The notes: a model not told the origin generated them from the sequence alone. 64,000 nucleotides of DNA from Gelidibacter pelagius (GCF_017581925.1 NZ_JAGEVG010000014.1:62001-126000); one strand, 5' to 3'. Shown: positions 27,150-35,917, counted from the stretch's first letter. Numbers and translations are program-made.

Positions 27150-27175
27150 ATTTTAATGTCTTTATAAAAAGCATG

Positions 27176-27205
27176 AGCTCTTATTGTTATTAATAAGAGC
27201 TTTCT
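27176..27205 (+). terminator. Hairpin ending the peptide transcript
   Basis: AGCTCTTATT (27176-27185) / AATAAGAGCT (27192-27201), 6-base loop, followed by only a short T stretch, so termination may be partial and allow read-through into the kinase gene. Confidence 0.55.
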
Positions 27206-27281
27206 GCGTTGGCCTAAATTAAACCGTAGAGATTGAATAAATTATTATAAATTTGGAAGCATTCAAATAAAATAATCCAGC

Positions 27282-29315
27282 GTGTTCAGGTTAAGTTTCC
27301 TAATTGTACTTTTATTTTTTTTCGGATCGAGCGTCTATTCCCAAAAGAAGTTGGAGTCGCCTGAATACGATAGTATCCTAAAGTTTCAATCGCTCAGTAA
27401 AAATAATAAGCTAACTCTTGCGGAGCAATTTGCCTATGCAAAAAAAGCAGTGGCGCTTGCAACTGCATTGAAGATTGATTCTGTCATCATTAAGGCAAAT
27501 CATAATTATTCCTTGCTGTGCATTTATACCGGTGATTTTGATGAATTTAAAAGGATCAATTTCAAAACCCTAAAGCTTTCAAAATCAATCAAGGACTCCT
27601 TGGCCATGGCTATTGCCAACCATAACTTGGGTTGGTACCATCATCAAAATAGGGTTCAAAATGATAGTGCCTATTATTATTATTCTAAAGCCTATAAGAT
27701 TTCTGAACAGTTGGCGCTTACGTCACGTCAGGTAGAGATATTAATAAACATCTCAGAAATTCAAGGCCTTGAAAAAGATTATATAGGTAGTGAAGAAAGT
27801 GCGATCGAGGCCATAAAGTTGGCTGAACATCTTCCTAAGGATGAGTATATGATGGATAGTTTATGGTTGCTCTATACAAGGATCGGTACAGGGGCCACGA
27901 CCATCAAAGTATGGGATAGAGCGCTTGAGTATCATGAGAAAGCCTACGCTATTGCTAAAAAAATGAAAGAGGGGTTCATCTTGCAGTTGTCTTCAGAAAA
28001 CAATATGGCACATGTCTATAAGGAAATGGGTGATTATAAAAAAGCATTGACGCTATATGAAGGTATTTTAGATTATAAAGAGTTATTTGAAATAGAGCCT
28101 GATTTTTATGCCTTGATTTTGGACAATGTGGCTTACGCAAGATTTCTGAATGGGAGTAAGGATTTTGAACAGTTGGAGCATATGTTTGAAAGAGCGTATC
28201 ATATTTCTGATAGTCTCAAAGATCCTGTGACCATGCTCTATGTGACCATTGATCTTTCAAAATTTTATAAAGCTCGAGGCCTGAAAGACAAAGCATTAAA
28301 GTATGCCGAAGAATCTTACCATTTGGCAAATGATATTTCGTCTAACGACATCCTACTAGAATCCATGGTTCTGCTCTCTGAATTAAAACCAGGAGAGGAA
28401 GGAAAAGTTTATTTGAAAGAGCACATCAAATTAAGTGATAGTCTCTTGGCTTATGAACGTGGCATCAGAAACAGGTTTGCGCGCATTGAGTTTGAGACCG
28501 ATCAAATGGAATTGGAAAATGAGCGGATTGCCGCAGCGAAAATGTGGTGGACCATTAGCTCCATTGTGTTATTGGTGGGCTCCATCTTGGTCTATATTAT
28601 TTTCACACAGCGGAACAAAAACAAGGCATTGAAGTTTAGACAAGACCAGCAATTGGCCAATGAAGAGATTTATAATTTAATGTTATCACAACAGGACAAA
28701 GTTGATGGTGCAAGAGCAGAAGAAAAAAAGCGTATTTCGCAGGAGCTGCATGATGGTGTTTTAGGACGGCTTTTTGGTACGCGATTGAGTTTGGACAGCT
28801 ATAATTTAAATGAAGGAAAGGAAGCGGTTCAGGTAAGATCAAAATATATTTCTGAATTGCAGGCCATTGAAAACGATATTCGGAAGATTTCTCACGATTT
28901 AAGCACCGATTTTGTATCAGGCTCCGGATTTATGGATATTTTGAAAGAGTTGATTGAGAAACAAACTGAAGCCTACCAGCTGGGCTATGATTTTGATTAT
29001 ACTGACGATATCAATTGGGACGTTGTTTCGAATAAAACCAAAATTAATATTTACAGAATGGTCCAGGAATCACTCCAAAACATCTACAAGCACGCTAAAG
29101 CTAAAACCGTTAAAATTAGCTTTCAACTAAAAAAATCTGTAATTTGCTTGTTAATTATTGATGATGGTATTGGCTTCGATACAAATAAGAGTAAGAAAGG
29201 CATCGGTCTAAAAAACATCAATTCCCGAGTAAAGGAGCTCAATGGAACGGTGACATTCCATTCAAAAATTGATCAAGGCACAAGCATAAAAGTAAAAATC
29301 CCCTATACAACCTAA
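27282..29315 (+). CDS. TPR-containing sensor histidine kinase (HisKA_3 type)
   Basis: A 677-residue inner-membrane kinase. It has a signal peptide (residues 1-20, ending VYSQ), an extracytoplasmic array of TPR-like helices (about 60-390), one membrane helix near 421-443 (WWTISSIVLLVGSILVYIIF), then HisKA_3 with His490 (ISQELHDGVLG) and an ATPase domain (VQESLQNIYKHA, DDGIGFD, GIGLKNI). The start is GTG at 27282; no ATG fits before the signal peptide. The response regulator gene begins 5 bp after the stop. The TPR domain probably binds a protein or peptide in the periplasm. An AAACCGTA half-site at 27220-27227 resembles the operator units at 30059-30099. Confidence 0.9.
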   Translation: MFRLSFLIVLLFFFGSSVYSQKKLESPEYDSILKFQSLSKNNKLTLAEQFAYAKKAVALATALKIDSVIIKANHNYSLLCIYTGDFDEFKRINFKTLKLSKSIKDSLAMAIANHNLGWYHHQNRVQNDSAYYYYSKAYKISEQLALTSRQVEILINISEIQGLEKDYIGSEESAIEAIKLAEHLPKDEYMMDSLWLLYTRIGTGATTIKVWDRALEYHEKAYAIAKKMKEGFILQLSSENNMAHVYKEMGDYKKALTLYEGILDYKELFEIEPDFYALILDNVAYARFLNGSKDFEQLEHMFERAYHISDSLKDPVTMLYVTIDLSKFYKARGLKDKALKYAEESYHLANDISSNDILLESMVLLSELKPGEEGKVYLKEHIKLSDSLLAYERGIRNRFARIEFETDQMELENERIAAAKMWWTISSIVLLVGSILVYIIFTQRNKNKALKFRQDQQLANEEIYNLMLSQQDKVDGARAEEKKRISQELHDGVLGRLFGTRLSLDSYNLNEGKEAVQVRSKYISELQAIENDIRKISHDLSTDFVSGSGFMDILKELIEKQTEAYQLGYDFDYTDDINWDVVSNKTKINIYRMVQESLQNIYKHAKAKTVKISFQLKKSVICLLIIDDGIGFDTNKSKKGIGLKNINSRVKELNGTVTFHSKIDQGTSIKVKIPYTT

Positions 29316-29320
29316 AACCA

Positions 29321-29989
29321 ATGCAACACATTCATATATTGATGGTAGATGACCATCCTATCATAATTGAGGGTTACCAAAATACTTTGATGGCATCCAA
29401 GAAAGAAAACCAAATTTTACGCATAGATACTGCAAATGACTGTGACACCGCCAATCAATTATTGCAGCGTGCCGCAAATGAAAAACCTTATGATATTTGC
29501 TTTTTTGATATCAGCCTGCCCAGTTCCGTAGATGGCAAATTGACATCAGGGGAAGATTTGGCCAAAATGACTCGGGACATCATGCCCAATGCCAAAATAG
29601 TTATTCTGACGATGTTCGATGAATCCTATAGGGTGCATAGCATTATTAAGGATATTAATCCCGACGGATTTTTGATTAAAAGCGATATGACGTCCAGTGA
29701 ATTGGCTGAGGCCTTCCAACATATTTTATCTTCGCCACCTTATTATAGTAGTACTGTTAGCAATTTTCTGAAAAAAACGGTTACCACCGACATTTATGTT
29801 GATGACATCAATCGGAAAATTCTACATCTTTTGTCGCAAGGCATTAGGACAGTTACTCTAAGAGAGCATATCAATTTATCTATGAGTGCTATTGAAAAAC
29901 GCAAAAAGCAACTCAAGCTTTTGTTCTCTGTAGATGATGGAAAGGATGAAACTCTGATTGAAAAGGCACGAAAAAAAGGCTTTATTTAA
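29321..29989 (+). CDS. NarL-like response regulator, divergent output domain
   Basis: A 222-residue regulator. The receiver domain has acidic residues in LMVDDHP, a phospho-acceptor Asp in CFFDISLP, and a conserved Lys in FLIKSDM. The C-terminal part (from about residue 155) keeps a helix-turn-helix of LuxR spacing (ILHLLSQGIRTVTLREHINLS, then SAIEKRKKQLK), but the usual conserved LTxRExEVL core is replaced, so it is a divergent output domain. It is the obvious partner of the TPR kinase just upstream. Confidence 0.88.
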   Translation: MQHIHILMVDDHPIIIEGYQNTLMASKKENQILRIDTANDCDTANQLLQRAANEKPYDICFFDISLPSSVDGKLTSGEDLAKMTRDIMPNAKIVILTMFDESYRVHSIIKDINPDGFLIKSDMTSSELAEAFQHILSSPPYYSSTVSNFLKKTVTTDIYVDDINRKILHLLSQGIRTVTLREHINLSMSAIEKRKKQLKLLFSVDDGKDETLIEKARKKGFI

Positions 29990-30058
29990 TAAAAAGTGTT
30001 AAAGTTTCTCTTTTTTTGATTTTTGAGAATTCTCCAAAACCCTACAGCGCCTAAAGAC

Positions 30059-30099
30059 TACGGTTTTTCCGCAACAAGTTTACGGTTTTACCGTAACAA
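30059..30099 (+). promoter_or_regulatory. Tandem operator-like units downstream of the response regulator
   Basis: Two 19-bp units, TACGGTTTTTCCGCAACAA (30059-30077) and TACGGTTTTACCGTAACAA (30081-30099), with 17 of 19 identical and a 22-bp period (two helical turns). Each holds a CGGT-TTT-ACCG-type palindrome. Relative to the TATATTTG box at 30118-30125 their centres fall near -42 and -64, ordinary positions for a transcription activator. Confidence 0.6.
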
Positions 30100-30117
30100 A
30101 ATGTCAATTCTCTTTTC

Positions 30118-30125
30118 TATATTTG
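30118..30125 (+). promoter_or_regulatory. -7 box of a putative activator-dependent promoter
   Basis: TATATTTG, an exact match to TAnnTTTG, without a TTTG at the -33 position; the upstream tandem units take its place. Confidence 0.55.
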
Positions 30126-30130
30126 AGTTG

Positions 30131-30231
30131 TCAACAATAATTAATTAATCCCTCTAAGTAATTTGTTGAGTTAATAGCAAAAAAAGTAAAAACCTAATAG
30201 TTGACCGTCTGGAAAGCTTTTAGGTTTTTTT
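30131..30231 (+). ncRNA. Candidate small RNA after the TPR-kinase/regulator pair
   Basis: A segment of about 100 nt between a TATATTTG box (30118-30125) and a rho-independent terminator (30188-30230). It contains an internal stem (CAACAATAATT at 30132-30142 with AATTTGTTG at 30160-30168, one bulge) and no start codon with a usable frame. Two operator-like units sit upstream in activator positions. All parts are visible; that it is transcribed, and that the neighbouring response regulator controls it, is inference. Confidence 0.45.
30188..30231 (+). terminator. Rho-independent terminator
   Basis: AAAAACCTAA (30188-30197) / TTAGGTTTTT (30220-30229), 22-base loop, followed by further T. It is more than 190 bp after the response regulator stop, too far to be its simple terminator, and suits the candidate small RNA. 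Confidence 0.7.
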
Positions 30232-30279
30232 AGTGAAACCCGAAACCCAAAAGCGAAGCGCATTGGGTTTTGTTGGTTG

Positions 30280-30321
30280 TCCCGATAGCTATCGGGATAA
30301 TCCCGCCCGATTGGTATCGGG
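30280..30321. repeat. Two adjacent CCCGAT..ATCGGG palindromes
   Basis: Perfect TCCCGATAGCTATCGGGA at 30280-30297 and an imperfect CCCGATTGGTATCGGG at 30306-30321, flanked by near-direct repeats of the AACCCAAAA type (about 30239-30350). Third location of this family in the window. Confidence 0.8.
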
Positions 30322-30493
30322 ATTGGCGGAATCTAAACCCAAAACCCAAAAACGAAGTACATCCAATTTTTCAACTGTCAAATCTGTAGTTCCTCGTTTA
30401 CAATAACGTGAATTTCCGCTCTTTAATATCTTATTGATACTCCAAGATATTTATAAATACTTTTCCCACTTCTATATTATTTTCAATCTTTTA

Positions 30494-30527
30494 AACTAAA
30501 ATGTTAGTTTCAACTAATATTTTAGTT
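30494..30527 (+). promoter_or_regulatory. Paired BlaI operators
   Basis: Two copies of AACTAA-N4-TTAGTT, at 30494-30509 and 30512-30527, 18 bp centre to centre. Both overlap the spacer of the blaI promoter (-7 box 30532-30539), so bound BlaI dimers would block polymerase. Dyads of this size and spacing suit BlaI/MecI repressors, which bind paired dyads before their own genes. Confidence 0.8.
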
Positions 30528-30539
30528 ATATTAGCTTTG
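30508..30539 (+). promoter_or_regulatory. Promoter of blaI-blaR1
   Basis: TTTC (30508-30511), 20-bp spacer, TAGCTTTG (30532-30539); fits TTTG-N20-TAnnTTTG with one mismatch. The transcript would start near 30546, giving an 85-nt leader that includes a half REP (TTCCTGCCTCCGCA, 30607-30620). Confidence 0.65.
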
Positions 30540-30630
30540 TCAAAGTAAAGGAATATGAAATTTTAATGTCCTTAACCATGATAAATTTCTAAATTAACTA
30601 AAAAAATTCCTGCCTCCGCAGACTGTTATT

Positions 30631-30993
30631 ATGAAACAACTTACAAAAGCCGAAGAAGAGATCATGCAGGTGTTATGGCAACTGCAGAAAGCCAATGTCA
30701 AACAGATTATAGAAGAATTGCCCAAACCAAAGCCTGCCTATAATACGGTATCGACGATTGTGCGGATTTTGGAAAGCAAAGGATTTGTGGATTATGAAAA
30801 GCAGGGCAAGGGACATATTTATTTTCCGTTGTTGCCAAAAACGGAATACAGCAACCAAAGTATTAATATGCTGGTAGATAATTATTTTCAAGGCTCTTTC
30901 AAAAGCATGGTCTCATTTTTTGTCAAGAAAAATGATTTGAGCTTAAAGGATATGGAATCGATTTTAAAGGAGATCAATAAAAAAGACGACTAA
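30631..30993 (+). CDS. blaI: BlaI/MecI/CopY-family repressor
   Basis: A 120-residue winged-helix repressor with LTKAEEEIMQVLW at the N-terminus and YNTVSTIVRILESKGFVD as the recognition region (about residues 37-54), then a C-terminal dimerisation helix. In the family, proteolysis triggered by the partner BlaR1 inactivates the repressor. The partner gene starts 3 bp after the stop, and paired operators lie upstream. Confidence 0.92.
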   Translation: MKQLTKAEEEIMQVLWQLQKANVKQIIEELPKPKPAYNTVSTIVRILESKGFVDYEKQGKGHIYFPLLPKTEYSNQSINMLVDNYFQGSFKSMVSFFVKKNDLSLKDMESILKEINKKDD

Positions 30994-30995
30994 TT

Positions 30996-33776
30996 ATGTT
31001 ACACTACATCTTACAGACCATTGCGTTTCAAGTGTTCTTTTTGATCATTTACGATGTGTTTTTAAAAAACGAAACTTTCTTTAATTGGAATCGTGCGTAT
31101 TTGATCGGTACGGCGTTCTTGTCGTTTACCTTACCTTTTCTAAAATTTGAGAGCATCAAAGCCATCGTTCCTGAGCCTATGGTCGTCCGACTGCCAGAAG
31201 TCATCATTGGCGACGTTTCGCCAACATTTGACAACACTGTATTGGTGATGGGATCAGAGCAAATTACAGAGCAAGCGGCAGGTTTTTCTTGGACTTACGT
31301 TTGGATTGTGGGAATGGTCTTGGCGGCATTAATTTTAGCCTATAAGATCATTAAGATTGGCAGAATGCTCTACAAAAATCCGCAACGTTGGCAAGGTGAC
31401 GCCCTGATTGTGTTTTTGTTGAACAGTAGTGCAGCCTTCTCTTTTTTCCATTATATCTTTTTGGGAACTGATATTTCAGCTGAAAAGAAAGAACATATCC
31501 TACAGCATGAAATGGTGCATGTTAAAGAAAAACACAGTTGGGATTTACTGGTCTTCGAGATCTTGAGAATTGTGTTTTGGTTCAACCCATTAATATATAT
31601 CTATCAAAACAAGCTTTCCAATTTGCACGAGTTCATCGCCGATGCAAAAGCCGTCAAGTACAAAGGCAAATCGGCCTATTATCAAAATTTGCTGTCCCAG
31701 GTTTTTGAGACCCAGCAGATCTCCTTCATCAATCCATTTTTCAAAAAATCATTAACCCGCCTGAACGTATTTGGAAAACAATTTACATTCAATAACGGGC
31801 AGGTCAAAAAACGAATCGTCATGTTAAGCAAATCAAAATCAAAACAGATCCGTCTCATTAAATATGTCCTCCTGGTTCCTATTGTTATGGGCATGTTGAT
31901 GTACACGTCGTCTTATGCGAGTGAAATAAAAGATCCTTTTCCAGTGTTTCAAAATGAAGCGTTGGATCAGGAATTAAACTTTAAGGAATTGGTGGACAAA
32001 TATTATAATGAAATTGTTGAAATGGCAGCAACTCAAAATACCGGTATAGGAAATATCTTTTGGGAATACCGCAAAAATGCTGGATTCTTTATCCTAAACG
32101 AAAATGAACTGGCTAAAAATCAGGCCTTTATGAAGTATATACGTTTAAAACTACCGGTTAAAAAGATAACTGATGGAGAAAGTAAAGAAGCTAATGAAGG
32201 GGTTTATGGACAAATCACAAAAGAATACACAACTTATGAAGAATATCTCGCTTATAAAAAAACAGATCAAGCAAAAAGAGATTGGGAAAGTAAAGCAAGA
32301 GGTGGTGAACTGCGCTTGGTGGTTGAAGATATGAAGAATTTAACAGCATCAGAAAATAAACTGAGAGCCGAAAAATTAGAGTTGATAAATAAAGATGATT
32401 TCTATCACACCTTGATTATGACCGATGGTAAAGCAAGTACATCACTAAATTTTGGTAAAAAAGATAAAGAAGGGGAAAACGAAGATTTCGAATCCTATGA
32501 CATTGAAGTGCCATTTGCCGTGATTGAGGAAGTGCCATTGTTTGACGGATGTGTAGCATCAGGGTCAAACGAAAATGATAAGAGATGTACCTCTGATAAG
32601 GTAGCCCAGTTTGTCAATAAAAACTTCAACGTCGATATTGCTACAGAACAGAATCTTGAAGGAAGACAGCGCATCAATGTCATTTTTAAAATTGACGAGA
32701 AGGGAAAGATTAGAGATGTCATGGCAAGAGCGCCACATCCAGCGTTGGAAGCGGAAGCCGTTAGGGTCATTCAATCCATGCCAGATTTTACGCCCGGCAA
32801 ACAAAAAGGAAAAACCGTCACGGTGCCATATAGCTTGCCAATTCTGTTTCAGGTGCAGAATGATAATGTTAGTGCTGAAAAAGCGGAGAAGAAAGTTGTA
32901 AGGGATTCAAATGAAATCATAGAAATCGTTGAAACCCGCGACCAAAATATAGATGATCGGATAGAAGTGCCTTACGCCGTAATTGACCAACCACCGTTAT
33001 TCGATGGTTGTGAAGCATCCGGTTCTAAGGACCATGATAGACGATGTACCTCTGATAATATAGCGCAGTTTGTCAATAAAAACTTCAACATCGATATTGC
33101 TACAGAACTGAACCTTAAAGGAAGACAGCGCATCAACGTCATTTTTAAAATTGGCGAGGACGGAAAAGTTCGAGATGTCATGGCAAGAGCCCCTCATCCA
33201 GCTTTGGAAGTCGAGGCAGTTAGGGTCATTCAATCCATGCCCGATTTCATCCCTGGTAAACAAAAAGGAAAAACTGTGACGGTGCCTTATAGCCTACCAA
33301 TTTTGTTTCAGGTTCAAGCGGATGCACCGGGAACAAATAATGGAAACAAAGATCAGTCAGAACAGGATTATCTTAAAGCCTTGCAATCAAAAGAGCAGAA
33401 AAAGATAGTGGATGAAACGGAAATTCCTTATGCCGTTGTAGATGAAGTGCCTGTATTTCCATCTTGTGAAACTTTAGATTTAAATGAAGATCGTAAAAAA
33501 TGTACTTCTGATAAAATCGCCTCCTTCGTCAATAAAAACTTCAATCCCAAACTGGCCAAAGAAATAGGCTTGACTGGAAGACAGCGCATGAACGCGATTT
33601 TTAAAATAGGTACTGACGGCACAATTTTGAACATTAGAGCGAGAGCTAAACATCCAGAATTAGAAAAGGAGCTAATCCGTGTCATAAAAGCCTTGCCTAA
33701 ACTGAAGCCTGGCAAACAAAATGGTAAAGCAGTAATTGTGTCTTATAGCCTTCCTGTAATTTTTCAAGTCCCATAA
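30996..33776 (+). CDS. BlaR1-like M56 metalloprotease with three TonB-C-type repeats
   Basis: A 926-residue membrane sensor-protease. There are N-terminal membrane helices (residues about 3-20, 33-52 and 100-122), the zinc site HEMVH near 170-174, and a further helix near 290-310 ending the M56 part. A middle domain (about 340-490) is paralogous to the next gene product. Then come three TonB C-terminal-like repeats at about 504-621, 657-774 and 809-926 (each with FDGC/FPSC, KCTSDKIA, GRQR(I/M)N, PGKQKGK and VPYSLP). Repeats 1 and 2 are nearly identical at DNA level. The penicillin-binding sensor domain of classical BlaR1 is absent, so the signal is unlikely to be simply beta-lactam. Confidence 0.88.
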   Translation: MLHYILQTIAFQVFFLIIYDVFLKNETFFNWNRAYLIGTAFLSFTLPFLKFESIKAIVPEPMVVRLPEVIIGDVSPTFDNTVLVMGSEQITEQAAGFSWTYVWIVGMVLAALILAYKIIKIGRMLYKNPQRWQGDALIVFLLNSSAAFSFFHYIFLGTDISAEKKEHILQHEMVHVKEKHSWDLLVFEILRIVFWFNPLIYIYQNKLSNLHEFIADAKAVKYKGKSAYYQNLLSQVFETQQISFINPFFKKSLTRLNVFGKQFTFNNGQVKKRIVMLSKSKSKQIRLIKYVLLVPIVMGMLMYTSSYASEIKDPFPVFQNEALDQELNFKELVDKYYNEIVEMAATQNTGIGNIFWEYRKNAGFFILNENELAKNQAFMKYIRLKLPVKKITDGESKEANEGVYGQITKEYTTYEEYLAYKKTDQAKRDWESKARGGELRLVVEDMKNLTASENKLRAEKLELINKDDFYHTLIMTDGKASTSLNFGKKDKEGENEDFESYDIEVPFAVIEEVPLFDGCVASGSNENDKRCTSDKVAQFVNKNFNVDIATEQNLEGRQRINVIFKIDEKGKIRDVMARAPHPALEAEAVRVIQSMPDFTPGKQKGKTVTVPYSLPILFQVQNDNVSAEKAEKKVVRDSNEIIEIVETRDQNIDDRIEVPYAVIDQPPLFDGCEASGSKDHDRRCTSDNIAQFVNKNFNIDIATELNLKGRQRINVIFKIGEDGKVRDVMARAPHPALEVEAVRVIQSMPDFIPGKQKGKTVTVPYSLPILFQVQADAPGTNNGNKDQSEQDYLKALQSKEQKKIVDETEIPYAVVDEVPVFPSCETLDLNEDRKKCTSDKIASFVNKNFNPKLAKEIGLTGRQRMNAIFKIGTDGTILNIRARAKHPELEKELIRVIKALPKLKPGKQNGKAVIVSYSLPVIFQVP

Positions 33777-33788
33777 AGTTTTATAGTC

Positions 33789-34343
33789 ATGTCCAAGCTT
33801 CTTCTACTTATGTTTTTCCCTCTTTGTACTATTGCCCAGCATGTAGATTTCGAAAATATGTCTGATGAGCAACTTCAATTTACACTTGAAAAGGAACTCT
33901 TGGATATGGAACATAGAGGCGCCACCCCGCCGTTGATTTTTGCAAAGTTTATTGTGGAGACCGATCAATACATTCAGTCTCGCGAGGCTTATTATAGGTT
34001 TGTAGTTCATTTGAATTATGTGGCAGATAAAATGTTGGCCATGAAAATGGAAAATGGAAGTGATACTGCGAGCGATTTTGAAAGGTCCAAAAAATTAAAA
34101 AATCATAAAACCTATCAGGATTACGTCAATTATAGAAAAATTGATAAAGCCAGGGAACACTGGGAAAACAGTACCCAAGACGGTATTTTGAAATTGGTGG
34201 TGGCGAATCATGAACAATTTACTAAGGCCGAACAAAAACGTTTTGACGGTCTCATTATTTTACTGAATAGAGATCCTTATTTTACCCACTTAAATATTAC
34301 TGATGGCAAAATCACTAAAAGGATTATGCCCAATATCAATTAA
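33789..34343 (+). CDS. Secreted paralog of the BlaR1 middle domain
   Basis: A 184-residue protein with a signal peptide (residues 1-17, ending TIAQ). Its C-terminal half matches the middle of the upstream BlaR1-like protein: YRKIDKAREHWENS, KLVVANHEQFTKAEQKR and LNRDPYFTHLNITDGK here against YKKTDQAKRDWES, RLVVEDMKNLTASENK and INKDDFYHTLIMTDGK there. It may be a soluble copy of the sensor's ligand or partner-binding domain. The stop shares an A with the next start (TAATG). Confidence 0.75.
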   Translation: MSKLLLLMFFPLCTIAQHVDFENMSDEQLQFTLEKELLDMEHRGATPPLIFAKFIVETDQYIQSREAYYRFVVHLNYVADKMLAMKMENGSDTASDFERSKKLKNHKTYQDYVNYRKIDKAREHWENSTQDGILKLVVANHEQFTKAEQKRFDGLIILLNRDPYFTHLNITDGKITKRIMPNIN

Positions 34344-35488
34344 TGGCCATCATGATTAAATACTGTACTCTTTTAATAATTACGTTGCTCACATGGTCCA
34401 TCCAAGCGCAGGACGTTCTCTTAAAGCGAGCAGACAGCTTGTATGCGCACGGCAACTATTCTAAAGCCATTGAGGCGTATGAAACCTATGAGCAGCAAGA
34501 TCTAGTCTATGAAAAGATGGCCAAAGCTTATCTGGCACTTGGTAACTATGACTTGGCTTTAAAAAACTATGATCTTGCGCTCAATGCTTTTCCTGAGGAT
34601 GCGCTCATCAAGTATGATTATGCCAAATTGCTGTCCAGAAGCAAGAAACTCAATGATGCTGTGGTGTTGTTCAGTGAACTGGTATATCTCGATTATAGAA
34701 ATCCAAATTACCATTACGAGTTGGGTCTTGTTTTTGAAAAGCAAGGCGATTCCACAGCGATGAAAAGATTTCATTCGGCGTATGAGCTCGATTCCACTCA
34801 TCAAAAAGCCATTTATAAAATTGGCAGGTATTTTTTGGCAAAACGAAAACATGAGTCATCACTCCGTTATATCAACAAGGGTTTGGAGAGTTATGCCGAC
34901 AATGTGGAGTTGATCAATTTAAAAGCACTTAATTATTATTGGAAAGAGGATTATAAGGAATCTTCACTATGGTTTGAGAAATTATTGGCTTTGGGTGAAA
35001 ACTCTCAGTTTATCCATGAAAAATTGAGTTTCTGCTACGCCCAACAAGCCTTGTATGAGAAAGCGATTGTTCATGCGAATCAAGCCGTAAGTTTCGATCC
35101 AAAAAGCGCAACCAATCTTTATATTTTGGGACAGCTGTACGAAACTGTTAAGGATTATGCATCTGCGGAAAAGTGGATTTCTGAGGCTTTGTTCATCATG
35201 GATCAGCCATTAAACGCCGAATACACCAAATTGGCCACCGTTTTAAATCAGCAAGGAAAATATCAGCAAGCCATTGCCGCGCTTCAAAATGCAATAAAGG
35301 AGAATCCTCAGGATGAGACGGCACAATTCTTTTTGGTGCGTACTAAGGACGAATATTATGCCGACAGAGACTCCAAAATTAAGGTCTATGAAGTTTTTAA
35401 GGAAAAGTTTCCCAAAAGCGTCTATATTCCTTTTGCTAATAGACGCTTGAGAGAGCTTAAGGATGAGAAATTCATGAAATCTGAATAA
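34343..35488 (+). CDS. Periplasmic tetratricopeptide-repeat protein
   Basis: A 381-residue TPR protein with a signal peptide (residues 1-22, ending SIQAQ); repeats run over nearly the whole mature part (ALGNYDLALKNYDLALNAFP, LYEKAIVHANQAVSFDPKSA, YQQAIAALQNAIKENPQDE). The start at 34343 is coupled to the previous stop; ATG 34352 is an alternative. It is the fourth gene of the BlaI operon, so presumably it acts as an envelope scaffold or sensor in the same response. Confidence 0.82.
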   Translation: MAIMIKYCTLLIITLLTWSIQAQDVLLKRADSLYAHGNYSKAIEAYETYEQQDLVYEKMAKAYLALGNYDLALKNYDLALNAFPEDALIKYDYAKLLSRSKKLNDAVVLFSELVYLDYRNPNYHYELGLVFEKQGDSTAMKRFHSAYELDSTHQKAIYKIGRYFLAKRKHESSLRYINKGLESYADNVELINLKALNYYWKEDYKESSLWFEKLLALGENSQFIHEKLSFCYAQQALYEKAIVHANQAVSFDPKSATNLYILGQLYETVKDYASAEKWISEALFIMDQPLNAEYTKLATVLNQQGKYQQAIAALQNAIKENPQDETAQFFLVRTKDEYYADRDSKIKVYEVFKEKFPKSVYIPFANRRLRELKDEKFMKSE

Positions 35489-35917
35489 GCAACGAGGTGC
35501 TATATTTTTAACGCAATTCCGATATCCAGTGGGAATGAAGGGTTGCGCCAATATCGCAATGCTTTATTCTATTCGCATATTAAAACTTTACTTGCTCTGA
35601 CGGTTAGGGGTTTGGATTCTAAGTTTTGGGTTCAGAGTTTTGGATTCAAAGTTTCGAGTTTCGAGTTTGAGCATGGCTGAATGGAATTGGCTATTACAAT
35701 TTCATTTCCGCTCCTTACGTTCTTAACGTTTTTTCGTTGCGCTCCTTGCGGTTAAGTTTTAGCATAAGAACTATCCTCTAAAACGAAAATAATTTTCCGA
35801 TCGCGATCAAGCTCAACTATCAAATCCCATTGACACAAATAAATTAATGAACAGAACGGCTTCGAGTGAATTTATTCTCTAAAAAAATTGTATTTTTCAG
35901 CTTCAGTACTCAATGAA
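35489..35917. other. 429-bp gap with quasi-repeats
   Basis: No gene seen. It contains runs built from GTTTTGGATTC/GTTTCGAGTTT words (about 35610-35670) and a CGCTCCTTACG / GCGCTCCTTGCGG pair (35708-35750) of the low-order intergenic kind common in flavobacteria. No consensus promoter found for the next gene. Confidence 0.5.

Noticed and set aside
30996-33776. Classical beta-lactam sensor BlaR1
   Set aside because: The M56 protease is clear, but there is no penicillin-binding domain motif (SxxK/SxN/KTG) in the remainder; only TonB-C-like repeats.
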